Of a stretch of DNA of 64,000 nt, positions 20,517 through 30,836 are shown in pieces; positions within the stretch are counted from its first letter, which is position 1; every line of letters starts with the position of its first letter. The stretch comes from Aureobasidium sp. EXF-3400. Taxonomy: Eukaryota; Ascomycota; Dothideomycetes; Dothideales; Saccotheciaceae. Made by a program: the position numbers and the translations under genes. Location: NCBI GenBank assembly GCA_024195585.1, contig SWBL01000174.1, positions 1 through 64,000 on the forward strand, read 5' to 3'. The notes below the pieces were generated by a model, which was not told the origin of the DNA, did no database searches, and saw only the letters and a program-made list of their open reading frames with translations.

Positions 20517-21836
20517 TCAGGGGCGTTCAGAAGTGAAGGTGTTAGAGCGAGTGCGCTTGGTGGGCATATCAGGCTCGGACATCGTAGAACGGTGACGCTT
20601 CTCACCACGAGCAGCCTTCTCATCGGTGTTCTTGCTGCGAGGCCAGTTGGAGAAGAGAGGACCAGCGCTGACCTTCTGGGGTTTGGGAGTGACAGATGGT
20701 GAGGCGAGAGCACGGTTGAGCTCGTTGTGAGGGTCGGCGAAGATGGCAATCTGCTGAGCGGTAGAGCGAGTCTGGCGATGAGATGAAGGGGGAGTAGCGG
20801 GGTGGCCGACTGCCTTCTTGGAAGGAGTCTTGGTGGGCTGAACAGCAGAGTCGAAGGGAGCAGACTCAACAGAAGGGACGTTATCCTCATCAATGTCGGT
20901 CAGAGCCTCCTCATCAGCGTCGCCATCGCTGTTAGCGGTTGGCCAGAGAAGACGAGGCTTGTAGGACGAGCGTGTCAAAGGGCGGGAAGCAGCAACACCG
21001 GCCTGGCGCTTCAAGCTGTTGGTCGAGCTGGTAGATGCATCCGAGTTTGCAGGCTCATCGGAAGACTTTTCATAGCGACGGAAGATCTTCTTGCCGCGGA
21101 AGACGTAGAGGATGCCCTCCTCATCATCAGTGTGGGCGTCGTCCATGTCAATGTCGGTCGAGTTTGAGGGAACAGTCTGGGCGCGGGTGCGAGCTCTGGT
21201 CTTTCTGGGGCCAATGAAGGGGTTGTCTTCAGTGTGGTCCACGGCGGGCACACGGTCCTGGATGTCGGTAAAGACCTTGACTTGGTCATGAACGGCGTCG
21301 TCGTTGTCAAGAGTGAGACGCGACTTGGTCTTCTTGCGTGGGAGTGACATGGCGGGCTGGGCGGTGACAGGCTTGAAGTTGAGAATGCGGGCAGTGGACT
21401 GCATGGCGTTGGAGTCGCACTTGCGAGGGGTCATCTTGGGGGTGGGCAACATGGACGAAGGTGTGGGGAGTTGTGGTTGAGGAGCGAAGACGTCAATTAA
21501 GGAGTTGATGTTGGGAGTGTTGGTAGGCCTGTTGCGTGTGAAGAGCGATTGGCGAACAGGGGTAGGCCTCGCAGGAGTTTGTTGTGGTCTTGATGGCTCG
21601 GCGGCAGGGGACGAGGGAGGCGAAAGGGTTTGCGATGATGTGGTGCGTTGGAGAGTGGATTTGCGGGACGACGAGGATTGAGGGAGCTTGTCGTGGGTGT
21701 TGTGCAAGCGGTGAACTCTCTGGGACCTTCTAGGCTCGTAGGGATGGTATGAGTGGTAACCGGCGCCGTGTTTGGGAGCTGGAGGAGTGCGCAGTCGCGA
21801 CGAGGGGGGTGGTGGAGTTGTTGTGTCTCTCATCAT
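20517..21836 (-). CDS. Uncharacterised disordered protein rich in S/T-P sites
   Basis: Open frame of 439 residues, or 438 from a second Met. I do not recognise a named family. The protein is basic and largely disordered, with many Ser-Pro and Thr-Pro sites (MLPTPKMTPRK, TPPSSH, SVTPKP), as in cyclin-dependent-kinase substrates. Ordered-looking islands are ARILNFKP, DNPFIGPRKTRAR, EEGILYVFRGKKIFRRY and YKPRLLWP, separated by acidic runs (DIDMDDAHTDDEEG, EEALTDIDED). The C-terminus has KRHR and KRTRS basic clusters, suggesting nuclear location. A cell-cycle or chromatin role is a guess. The strong codon bias and long frame support it as a gene. Confidence 0.6.
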   Translation of the reverse strand: MMRDTTTPPPPSSRLRTPPAPKHGAGYHSYHPYEPRRSQRVHRLHNTHDKLPQSSSSRKSTLQRTTSSQTLSPPSSPAAEPSRPQQTPARPTPVRQSLFTRNRPTNTPNINSLIDVFAPQPQLPTPSSMLPTPKMTPRKCDSNAMQSTARILNFKPVTAQPAMSLPRKKTKSRLTLDNDDAVHDQVKVFTDIQDRVPAVDHTEDNPFIGPRKTRARTRAQTVPSNSTDIDMDDAHTDDEEGILYVFRGKKIFRRYEKSSDEPANSDASTSSTNSLKRQAGVAASRPLTRSSYKPRLLWPTANSDGDADEEALTDIDEDNVPSVESAPFDSAVQPTKTPSKKAVGHPATPPSSHRQTRSTAQQIAIFADPHNELNRALASPSVTPKPQKVSAGPLFSNWPRSKNTDEKAARGEKRHRSTMSEPDMPTKRTRSNTFTSERP

Positions 21837-22580
21837 GGCGGGCGTGTGAGTGAAAGCTGGACGTGTCTTTTCGACGACAACAAACGGAGGGCCGAAGTGA
21901 GTCGAGGCAATTGTCCAAGGCGGACGAATCTATCGTCCTGACGATGACCCTGACTCTGTCGCAAGCTTGCGACTTTTGGTTTTGGTCGACGTCAACAAAG
22001 TCGAACGCGCCGAAACACGAGATGGGCGCGAGGTGTGGACAGGCGCGTAGTAGTGATCTGTATAGCGATGTGTGTATCCAAGAGGTGGGTGGCAGCAAAT
22101 GGTGTATTGTATACAAACAGGGTTTGAGGATGGTAAACAAGAAGGACGGGGATGAGGTGGAGGTTGTGCAGTTGTGCAAGGGCGGATGTCACGATATCCC
22201 TGGCATCGTTCCTTCCTTGCGACTTCGTCAGGAAACGCCGTGGCTGGGAAGTGGCAGGGACCGATGGGTCTGGTCCGTGCATCCTGGCTTCTTCCGCGTC
22301 GTTGTTATGCTCAATCAATGCTACAAAATGCTATGCCCAGACGACTGAAGACGATAGAGGAAGAAAAACATATTCCAAGAATGCTTCTATCAAGATGAGT
22401 GAGTCATTGAATGGTATACTTGCCATTGATTCTGTCTTGAAATAATTGACTCTGGTGGTTGGCAGAAAGAGGCCGAGTAAACATTGACAGTGCAAACAAG
22501 CAATCAAACACCTTGATTTGGCTCATACCAAACAATTCTCAATTGCGCCTTCGCAGCATCGTGACTTCCTCGAGCCAAAC
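21837..22580. promoter_or_regulatory. Divergent intergenic region upstream of DUO1
   Basis: About 740 bases between the starts of a minus-strand gene (21836) and DUO1 (22581). Several unsupported frames overlap here. Both promoters are expected in this stretch. Confidence 0.4.
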
Positions 22581-23369
22581 ATGTCGCAACCTCCAGATAT
22601 AGGCGCATTGCGCTTGAACAACGACGTGGATCAAGATTACAATGACATTCCCTACGAGGACGAAGACGTTGACTACGACATGGACATTGATTTGGGCCCG
22701 ACCCCCTCCAAGCCCAGCGCTCCTCGACCAGAGACGGCAGAGTCGCGTGAGGCTGCTTTGCGCAAAGAGTTGGAAAGCGTGCGACAAATCAACAAGGTCA
22801 TCGAGGATGTCGTGACGAGCCTGGAAAAAGCAAAGGGCAACATGGATGTACGCCTGCACCCCCCATACACAATTTGTTCTCTGATTAACACTTGGTAGAA
22901 TGTCAATCGCACTGTGCACTCAGCCTCGACTCTTCTCGATACTTGGACACGCATTCTCTCTCAAACCGAACATAACCAACGCCTGCTCCTGAATCCAAAC
23001 TGGCAAGGTGCGACTCAAGATTTGCAAGACATCGAGAATGAGTCGTTCGTACGCCAGCAACAAGCTGAAAGACGTGCTGCCGAAGAACAAGCCAGGAGAG
23101 AGGCTGCCATCAGACGTGCTGAGGAAGAAGAGAGAAAAAAGGCTGCTCCACCACCTGCAACCCGCGGCTCAAAACTCAGGGGTAGGGTCAGCACGGCATC
23201 CAGTCGCTTGACCAGACAACCCTCTTCAGCCTCTGCCACCTCCACACCAACTCCAGCTTATGTTGGCGTCGGCGGTCAAGGTGGTCGAGGACGAGGCATT
23301 TCAAGAGCTGGCAGCGGCATCGGTAGAGGTACTGTCAGAGGCTCTACTCGAGGTCGTGCTCTGAAATGA
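22581..23369 (+). CDS. DUO1: DASH complex subunit Duo1
   Basis: Two exons, 22581-22847 and 22899-23369, with a 51-nt intron, encode 245 residues. An upstream in-frame ATG at 22518 exists, but 22581 (MSQPPDIGALRLN) is preferred because it begins the protein-like sequence. The Duo1 core spans about residues 50-150: LRKELESVRQINKVIEDVVTSLEKAKGNMD, then TVHSASTLLDTWTRILSQTEHNQRLL. A charged coiled coil (RQQQAERRAAEEQARREAA) follows, then an Arg/Gly-rich tail (GRGRGISRAGSGIGRG). Duo1 belongs to the ten-protein DASH ring that couples kinetochores to microtubule plus ends. The core block is specific enough for a firm call. Confidence 0.9.
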
Positions 23370-23779
23370 TCAAGATGCCATATTTCCCAATCAGGCAGCA
23401 TGAAATCACTCCCGAGCAAGTTTGCGTCCACTGCCAATCACAAAACGCCGACCTCGAAAAATTCTTCCATGGACTATGTCGCCGAGACTATGAGAGAGAT
23501 AATTTCTGCCTAGAGCACGGTTTCTATAAAATCCCCGGCCTGTTTCCTCTTCTCCTTCTGTTCTCCAGCACAAAGCTCCCAGACTCTCGGACCGCACAAC
23601 CTTCAAGCTTCATCTTGAACACAAAAGCCTTCGAGACTCGAACTCCAGATATTTCAGCCTTCAAAGCACAACCTTCGGAATTTCCATCGAAGACATCTGT
23701 GAGACTTGAAACATCTGGAAACAACCTGCCCCTCGGCGCTCCAATCATATCTATCATATCACCAACACCACATCAAATC

Positions 23780-24532
23780 ATGCCTACCCAATCAAGCTTC
23801 ACCCAACAGGAGCTGAGCTCCGATGTTCTTGAAAGTCCGTACTACCAGAATCTTGAGGTCTGTCTCCAGCGCTATCTCACTTGGCTATCCAGCCATGAAA
23901 TCGGCCTGGCACTGACCTTAGAAACAAGTTTACTCGATGCAGCCAAAAGAGTTCACCAAAGACTCGACCGTCAAGTAAACTCCTACTCGCTATACGAAAC
24001 CCCTCTCGAACACTACTCGCGACTTCAACAGCAGCTGGTCGAAATGACCGTCTATTGTCGTCGCGTTGCTTCGTATGTTGGCGCTCGCAGACTTCGTACC
24101 TTTGACGAGTTTGCTACCTTGACAGGACACCCCGTTCCGCAAATACAGGAAGCCTGGGATTTACGCTGCATGTCACCTTCAGCTGAAGAACTCTGTCAAA
24201 CAGTAACCAAATGGGGCTGGGAAAGAATACAGGAAGCTAGATGGCGTGCCGAGATGGCTTGGCGTTGTGGCCATACCAACCAGCGTCCAGCACATCTCCA
24301 CTTGATGCCGCGCAGACAAATCGTCATCAACCAAATTCTGGATGATCTTGTTGTCGCTCCGTCCACCTCAAATCTGGCTTCGACCACGTTGTCTTCGCCC
24401 ACTTCATCCGCTTCACCTCCATCCACTTTGGCGTCGACCACATCATCAACATCGTCGTCGCAATCGGAGACCACAAACTCGCGCGACTTGGAGGCTTTGC
24501 CTGATAGGACCAGAAAACCCGAGGAGTCATAG
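23780..24532 (+). CDS. Uncharacterised protein with Ser/Thr-rich tail
   Basis: About 250 residues from the Met at 23780 (MPTQSSFTQQELSS). The frame is open back to 23366, overlapping the DUO1 stop, but that stretch is less protein-like. I do not recognise the family. The central 160 residues look helical and amphipathic (VCLQRYLTWLSSHEIGLALTLETSLLDAAKRVHQRLD, LEHYSRLQQQLVEM, VGARRLRTFDEFATLTGHP). The last 60 residues are low-complexity Ser/Thr/Pro. No signal peptide or membrane segment is visible. Two inverted-repeat elements follow its 3' end. Confidence 0.5.
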   Translation: MPTQSSFTQQELSSDVLESPYYQNLEVCLQRYLTWLSSHEIGLALTLETSLLDAAKRVHQRLDRQVNSYSLYETPLEHYSRLQQQLVEMTVYCRRVASYVGARRLRTFDEFATLTGHPVPQIQEAWDLRCMSPSAEELCQTVTKWGWERIQEARWRAEMAWRCGHTNQRPAHLHLMPRRQIVINQILDDLVVAPSTSNLASTTLSSPTSSASPPSTLASTTSSTSSSQSETTNSRDLEALPDRTRKPEES

Positions 24533-24671
24533 CCCTGTCACTCTTTTTCCCATAGGGTTTTAACGAGGACAGAATGGGTTCAATAGATAGAAACGCGCTG
24601 CATTGCAATCACAGTCACTCTTTCCAATGGAATTCTTGTCTCTCCATGTGAACGTGTACAGTATTGTACTG

Positions 24672-24785
24672 CTATAAAAATGCACGATAGTTTCCGAACA
24701 GCAATGATATCCACTGAGATACGGATATCTCATCGCTTTTCACTGGACACGCTTCTGCTTAGAATACTATTTTGCATTTCTACAG
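24672..24785. repeat. Nested inverted-repeat (MITE-like) element, full copy 2
   Basis: 114 bp with ends GCTATAAAAATGCA and TGCATTTCTACAGC, which pair with two mismatches. The inner arms are TATCCACTGAGATA and TATCTCA. The right arm is interrupted by eight bases before CACTGGACAC. The distance from GGACAC to the terminal TGCA is 22 bases, as in copy 1. Confidence 0.72.
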
Positions 24786-24888
24786 CTTTAAACAGTTTGA
24801 ACATTGCTGTAGGAGAAGTGCCACTCCACACTGCACCCGGTCCTGGTCGGAAAAGTCTCTCACAAGTAAAGCACATCAAAATAAACAA

Positions 24889-25002
24889 CTATAAAAATGC
24901 ATAGTCTTTTGCAAAATACAGACTATATCCAGTGAGAAGTCCTCTCCATCGCTACTCTCACTGGTCACTATCCCTTTCGTAATTATTTGTGCATTTTGGT
25001 AG
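24889..25002. repeat. Nested inverted-repeat (MITE-like) element, full copy 3
   Basis: 114 bp with ends CTATAAAAATGCATA and TGTGCATTTTGGTAG. The central stem is CCAGTGAGA (24929-24937) with TCTCACTGG (24956-24964) around an 18-base loop. The left arm contains ATAGTC/GACTAT as a further inverted pair. The CCATCGCT in its loop region is shared with copy 2, so copies 2 and 3 are probably closest relatives. They lie in direct orientation, about 100 bases apart. Confidence 0.72.
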
Positions 25003-25357
25003 CTACCGATTAGACAGCAGCGCCTAGAGAGATGCCTAAAATTGGAGAAGCAAGGGCCATATCGATATCTCCCGGTTCAACTAAGGGGTGTTGTTATGTT
25101 TCTGAGTTGATGCAAGGGAGCTCTTACCAATGGCTATATAACGCCATGTCGACTACAAGGCTAGAATCGATATGAGTATTATCTAGTCTCCCGACCTTAC
25201 GATTCACCAGTTTTAGAGTGTTGAACAGCATCATCAAGGGGATAGTATAAGATATCGTTGTTTCGGGATAGACAGTCAGCGACGTTGACCTCGTTATCGA
25301 ATATACATGTATCGGGCGTTCAATACATTTCTCATCCTTTCGGTCTGTCTCTCTGCT

Positions 25358-26216
25358 CTAACAAGCAACTCTCACGCCCAGTGACCTAGCCAATTCAACT
25401 GCTCTCTGATGCTGTCTTCTCAAAATCCTGTTTCCATCCCAACCCCTGATTGCTAGAATCGCTTTAAGTACCTTTATAGTGATCTTCTTGCCGAATAACT
25501 CCCGTCTGAACAACCTATCCATAAAGTTATTGTTGTGCAGCGTCAAGAACCTAATCTTCTTAAACACAAACTCCAGAACGTTTTCTTGGAGGCTGCGATC
25601 AGCACACACAATCCCAAAAAGTCTGTCGACAACATCTGCCAATATAACATCCACCAAAGTATTAGGAAGCTCTTGCATGAATGCAGAAACAGCAAGTGTG
25701 CGCAACGAAGGCACATCGTACTTGTCTGCCAAGATGAAGATTTCGAGGTTGTAGGAGAGAATGTGGTTGAAGGTTGATGTGCTGGGGTTTTGAGGAAAGT
25801 CGTCGTGGGGATCCAAAACTATCTCTTGGTACGGGAAGCCGTAGATGTGTCGTAGCATCCCAGTAACCAGACATAGTGAGTCATCGTCACCGAGATCAAC
25901 GATGTCTTCCGTAGCGACCTGTGCGATGAACGTTGAGTGAAGGTAGATACATACACACTTGACCACGGTGGCTTACCGGAAATGCACCAGTAAAGGCCCG
26001 GAAGAACCAAGGCGAGTACTTTGCGAGTTGGTATCTGTGGGCGTGGATCCAAGTGCCCGAGAAGTAGACTTGTACGTCGGAGAGCGCGGCATTGTTGAAG
26101 AAGTCGGAGTCTTGCAAACTACGAAAGCGGTGAGAATGATTCGTGCTGAGGTTCGATCTATTGGGTACTAACATTTGTTGCGTTTCTTCTTTGGTCTTGA
26201 TCGAGTTGCGGCTCAT
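25358..26216 (-). CDS. BTB/POZ domain protein
   Basis: Proposed exons 26216-26173, 26118-25977 and 25918-25358 give 248 residues. The first intron (54 nt, GTTAGT donor) is in phase and stop-free, so it may be retained. The second (GTAAGC to CACAG) is needed. The BTB fold is clear: FNNAALSDVQVYFSGTWIHAHRYQLAKYSPWFFRAF, then GMLRHIYGFPYQEI and FILADKYDVPSLRTLA, followed by a helical BACK-like part to the end. Fungal proteins of this type, with a lone BTB domain, are numerous and may be adaptors for Cullin-3 ligases; the partner is unknown. No second domain such as MATH or Kelch is present. Confidence 0.8.
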
Positions 26217-26760
26217 GATGCTGGTTGAAGGGGAGGTAAGTTGGTGCAAGGGTTTGGAGTGGTGGCTTGTATTGATAAAGGCTATAGTGGTGTGAGAGTG
26301 TGGAAACTGAGAGTAAGAACAAACAGACGACGGTCTCGTGCGTTGAGAACAACATCACAGGATCTCGACGAGTGAACCACGATCAGAGGTGTCACAACGC
26401 GACGGTACGCGGTTACAAAAGCGTCGCGCTTGACAAGTATGAGATTGTGTGTCGGACAGCACGACGGTATGAAACGACGAGACACGAAGCGTCGGAAAAC
26501 AACAACACAAGGCGTCGAAAAGCGACATTACAAGGCATCGAGGGGCCAGTTCACGAGGTCCCCACGAGCGACGGTCCATACAGGAGCGACGCGTCTCAAT
26601 CGAACTCTCTTGCATGGTTTCCATGTAGCTGACAAAAGACATGATCTCGACAGACTTAACACGCTCCTCTTCCGGGAGCAACAACTCAGCCGCTCTCTGA
26701 TGTTGGCCATCATAACGATGAGAGGGTGGATCAATATGCTGATCCGCGAATATGTTCTTC
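26217..26760. other. Intergenic region with degenerate 22-24 bp tandem units
   Basis: About 545 bases upstream of the BTB gene. At 26472-26540 there are three adjacent degenerate units of 22-24 bp ending in GCGTCG or GCATCG (consensus roughly AAAACGACAACACAAGGCGTCG). A related fragment lies at 26411-26426 (GGTTACAAAAGCGTCG). No gene was recognised. Confidence 0.45.
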
Positions 26761-28065
26761 TTAGTTCCTGCCCAAGTCGATATCCAGTGCCAAAGCCATA
26801 CGCTCTCTTTGCGATGCCGGCTCCTGTTCTGTCGACAGGCCGAAGAACGGTTTGATGGCAACATCGACCACCTCCTCGAAGAGTCCTTGTACGATACTGT
26901 TAAGATCATCACCAGTCTGAGCAAAGTCAGGGAAAGCATTGATCTCGAGCAGATAGGGAGTTCCCTCTGCATCCAGCATGAAATCAACACCAAAGAGTTC
27001 GAAAGCATTGGGCAAAGGTTGGAAGTGAACCATCATGCCTCTGGCGGCTCCCTCAAACACTTCGCCGGTGATCTTACAAATCTGGTCGAAAGTGTTTTGC
27101 TTCCAATCAGACGATAAGCCAGGAACCTCATCGGGTAACGACCAGAAGGCGTGCACACTTCCTTCGCGTTCTCCAGTCTGCATACATGTGTTTGTGAGAT
27201 GACTTGCCAGTTCCTCGTTGGGGTCATCACTCTCCCATGGCGCAGTGTATGTCTTTCCAGCAAACAGAGCAAGCATAGGCTTGTACACGAAGACCTTCAA
27301 GGCTCCTACTGCCAAAACATAGGTGCGAATGTGGAACTTGCGGTCTGCAGAGGCGAAAGGACTAGGGAGCAAAAGAGGAGGGTGGATGTATGGTTGTGCG
27401 ATAAAGTGTCGGAGTTGGGATGTGATCAAGCCGTCACCTTCATCCTCCTCATCGTCGACTTTTTGTTCGTCCTCGTCTCCCGAGTGCTCAGCTTCCTCGT
27501 CGTCGCTTTCTTCCTCCCAGGACTCAAAGATCGCAGTCAGATCCTCTTCCGAGTTGAAGAGACGGATCCCCTGTCCACGATCGCTCATTCCAGGCTTCAA
27601 GATCCACCACTGCTTCTCCGAATCTTCAAGTCCTTCATTCTGCTCGAAGCTCTCTCTGAGTTCAAAAGCCTCGACCAAAGCATCATCCAGAAATTCAGCA
27701 AAGTCCAACTCGAATTCGACACTGGGCTTGACATTATTTCGCAGACAAGATTCAGGATTCTTGGTCAACCAATGAGATACAGTAGTAGACAGATAATGCT
27801 TTCTGATCAGGGCTTTTCTGATGATGTATGAATTCATCAAGCTTGTCTGAGAATTCTCCATCACATGGTCCAGATCCAGAGATTCGTACTGTTTCCATTG
27901 TAATAATTTGGCATCCGAAGGTGCGTCCGAAATACTTTGCGTCAAGACCAAAACTTCGGCGGGCATGCGGGCTTTGAGGGCAGCCAGTATCAAGGGTTGC
28001 ACATAGCGATCTTCATAGTCAATCACTGCATGGATCTTTGCAGTAGGAGTCTGTTGTTCGGTCAT
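26761..28065 (-). CDS. Tubulin-tyrosine-ligase-like (TTL domain) protein
   Basis: About 434 residues from the Met at 28065 (MTEQQTPTAKIHAVIDYED). The frame is open to 28254, which would add 63 basic, poorly conserved residues. ATP-grasp TTL motifs are visible: WWILKPGMSDRGQGIRLF, RKFHIRTYVLAVGALKVFVY, LASHLTNTCMQ, and near the end FELFGVDFMLDAEGTPYLLEINAFPDF. An acidic insert (EEESDDEEAEHSGDEDEQ) sits in the middle of the ATP-grasp region. The family ligates amino acids to protein C-termini or side chains. The yeast relative Pby1 is a P-body-associated protein of unclear enzymatic role. Fungal alpha-tubulin lacks a classical detyrosination cycle, so the substrate is uncertain. Confidence 0.82.
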   Translation of the reverse strand: MTEQQTPTAKIHAVIDYEDRYVQPLILAALKARMPAEVLVLTQSISDAPSDAKLLQWKQYESLDLDHVMENSQTSLMNSYIIRKALIRKHYLSTTVSHWLTKNPESCLRNNVKPSVEFELDFAEFLDDALVEAFELRESFEQNEGLEDSEKQWWILKPGMSDRGQGIRLFNSEEDLTAIFESWEEESDDEEAEHSGDEDEQKVDDEEDEGDGLITSQLRHFIAQPYIHPPLLLPSPFASADRKFHIRTYVLAVGALKVFVYKPMLALFAGKTYTAPWESDDPNEELASHLTNTCMQTGEREGSVHAFWSLPDEVPGLSSDWKQNTFDQICKITGEVFEGAARGMMVHFQPLPNAFELFGVDFMLDAEGTPYLLEINAFPDFAQTGDDLNSIVQGLFEEVVDVAIKPFFGLSTEQEPASQRERMALALDIDLGRN

Positions 28066-28641
28066 CTTATGATTGTATTGACTGGTTGTATGACCAGATA
28101 ATACCTGGTTCTCACGCTGCAAAATTTCCCAATTCGTGAGGCGCGATCTTCTTGGCGCGACTTCCCAGCACCGCGTCTGGGGGTCTCCCCAACCGCCCTT
28201 TCTAGCCTTCGCCTTTGACTTTCGATGCGAGACAACCTGTCCTACGAATACCATCTCTCGTTGTCACTGGTGTTCAAGTGCTGCTCGCGGCCTTTTTCGG
28301 TAATGTTATACCATGAGTTTACGCAAGCTCTTATCGTCGGCCGAACCGTCTGTCTATATTTGATACTGACACATCGACATGCTTACAAAACTTGAGCAGC
28401 ACGAAACTGGATAAATCCTGCAACGACGCAACTGCCTCATGCTGACAAAAGAACCTCCGAAGGTAGACAAGAGTGAACAAGGACCACTCCAGAAACAGCA
28501 TTAGAGTGTGTGCGCTAGGTTTTGACCCCTCTACATAGAAGGTCGTCTAAGGTCACCAGAATGAACACCACCCACTTCGTTCTCAACGCACCACTATCAG
28601 AAAGTTTTGAGATACCCGTTCAATGGTGAAGAGCACGTATA
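28066..28641. other. Intergenic region
   Basis: About 575 bases between the start of the TTL gene and the 3' end of the next minus-strand gene. Part of it may belong to an extended N-terminus of the TTL gene (to 28254). Nothing else was recognised. Confidence 0.35.
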
Positions 28642-30633
28642 CTAGATTTGGGGATTTGACGTTGCCGTGTTGGTGATATCGTCGTGTCGGGGTTGGCTTT
28701 GCCACGCTGCGTGCAGCGATCTATGCCCATCCTCTTGTTCCAGGTACCCACTGTGTCTGTGCGAATGTCTGTGCGGAAAAGAGTGGTCCATTTGAGGCGG
28801 TGGTGGGTGATGCGAACCAGGCTGCGATGTATTCGTAGAGTGGTTGACAGGGTCCGTAGGCGGATGGTTATTATACGGCATTCGGACTGGTGCAGGATAC
28901 CGCGCAGCCGTTAGTGGCTCATCATAGCTTGGACCCGGGTAGGACGAATATGGTATCTGCAACGATGCAGGTTGTAATGCCCCCGGGTGTCGACTGCTTT
29001 CAATATAATTTCTTTGATGCGGCGCATATTGGTCAAGCCTCTCATTCTGTGGCGTTTCGTCACGTTCTACACCGGTCAGCGAGAGTCACAAGGCTAGAGA
29101 TATATTCTAGGTTACCATGATCTCCCATATGGTGCAAAATGTTTTCGAAAATGCTCTCCTTCTTGCTGGATGATCGATCGCCGGCTTCAGCTGCGTCTTC
29201 GGATTCCTTGTGGCTCTCGATGTCAGCCGAGAACTTGATTATCTCAGAAACCAAGTAGGTGCGTTGCGGATGGCAGAATGGGGAGAACAAGTAGCTTTTG
29301 TTGAAAATACTCAATTTGAGACTCGAAGTCTCTTGCGTCGCTCCGAAACGAGATACGAAGTGTGCGATCTTGTTCAACATTGTTTTTCGCCATTCCCTCT
29401 TCTCTAGAAAAATATACTGGTGGTACATCACGTCCAGAGCAAGTTGGTGGTCCATTGCCTCAGGCGATGCGGCGAATTTTTCGATGACACTGAGGCGATA
29501 CAGAAGCCTGCTTATGGCTTTCCGAGCGTCTTTAGGTTTCTGGTCGCGTATGATTCCGTGGTCAATGATCAACAGCTGCAGTTGTTTGTACGGTCGGGTT
29601 TCTGTTACGTCGTCCGTCCCAGAATGCTGTTCAAGGATGCGTTCGATCATCCCTGCGAGCTCTTCTGATTCATACGTGACCACAAACTGGTCCACTACTA
29701 ACTGGTCCATCTCAACATTGACAAGGTCATAGTCTGATTTGCACCAGCGTTTGGTCAAAGACGTCTCGAAGAGTTTGCCAAGTAGAAGCATGCGTGCAAA
29801 CAAGCTTATATCAGTCGAAGTAGTGCCAGGAAAGTTCCGCTCCACCAGGCCCATTATGACTGAATAGTCCTGAGAATAACAGCTTTGGGGTCGGAGCATT
29901 TCGATACCTTCAAGCACGATACACGCGTCCCATGGGTGTTCTGGCAGCAGGATTTCGAACCAAGCCAGGTAATCTTCCGAAAGTTTCAGAGTTTCTCCAG
30001 GATATGACGGACGAGATGACCAGGGTAGACGAAGATCTTCGATTGCCGCAATGTCTTTTTCCACGAACAGAATGAATATGCGCATACAGGTGAGCAACGT
30101 TTGCCGCTAAACATTGTCAACAGGATTCTTCTCAACATCTACCCTCTGAGATGCACCTCTTCATCAAGGAGCTTCCGAGGCTCAGTCGTCGTAATAGTAT
30201 CTCTAAACCAGCGTGCTTGGCAGACTGTACTTCTGGCGTCGCTGCGTCCTATGAGTCCATTCGTGTCTGCAAAAACATCAACGTATGCGAAAAGCGCTCG
30301 CAAAAAGTGCAGTTCACTTGCTTGGAACCGCTCGGAGCCGGTCGCCGATGCTTCTTGCCTCCCAATAGCAGCTCTGAGCACTGAACTTGCACTCCTGAAA
30401 TCTCCTTGATATACCAGAGCATTGCAGTGCTCCGCTAACACAGCGAAGCAGCCAATGTGTCGATGCAAAGTCTCTCTGAAGAATTTGGAGGCGTCTCCAA
30501 AACGGCCGATGCGAGTGAGTCTCGTATATTCCTCTAGGTCTTCTTCGACGTCTTGAACGATATGAACCTTCGAATCCATAAGATCGATATCAGGGCCCAT
30601 GCCCATCGTGGGGTCACTGTTGTTGTCTTCCAT
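28642..30633 (-). CDS. Uncharacterised fungal helical-repeat-like protein with His/Pro-rich tail
   Basis: Three exons, 30633-30157, 30106-29116 and 29066-28642, join in phase to about 630 residues (introns of 50 and 49 nt, donors GTGCAT and GTAACC). I know the N-terminal pattern only as a recurrent fungal protein of unknown function: EEYTRLTRIGRFGDASKFFRETL and HCNALVYQGDFRSASSVL look like paired helices in the TPR style. The middle is helical. The last 130 residues are disordered, rich in Pro, His and Tyr (SSYPGPSYDEP, HPPPPQMDHSFPHRHSHRHS). No membrane segment or signal peptide. It shares a 203-base divergent promoter region with the gene at 30837. Confidence 0.62.
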
Positions 30634-30836
30634 GACTGTTGATATATCGTGCGAGGGCGGGAGATTTTCCTAGCAGTTGCGATCGAAGCTGGACACTTTG
30701 CACATTTGACTAGACCCGATTGTTTATGTCAAATTGATCGATGAGAATCGGACATCTCTGCTGCAACCAATCTGTTCAATCCCGCCAGCGACGCTTTTGA
30801 GCGGGGTACTTACTCACTGATCCGCCAATCAACACG
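30634..30836. promoter_or_regulatory. Short bidirectional promoter region
   Basis: Only 203 bases separate the start codons of two divergent uncharacterised genes, so their upstream regulatory DNA must overlap. This would favour co-regulation, but no shared motif was identified. Confidence 0.4.

Noticed and set aside
20423..20893. Minus-strand frame with Leu/Ser/Pro-rich translation
   Set aside because: It overlaps the 3' part of the longer 20517-21836 frame on the same strand and reads as an out-of-frame shadow.
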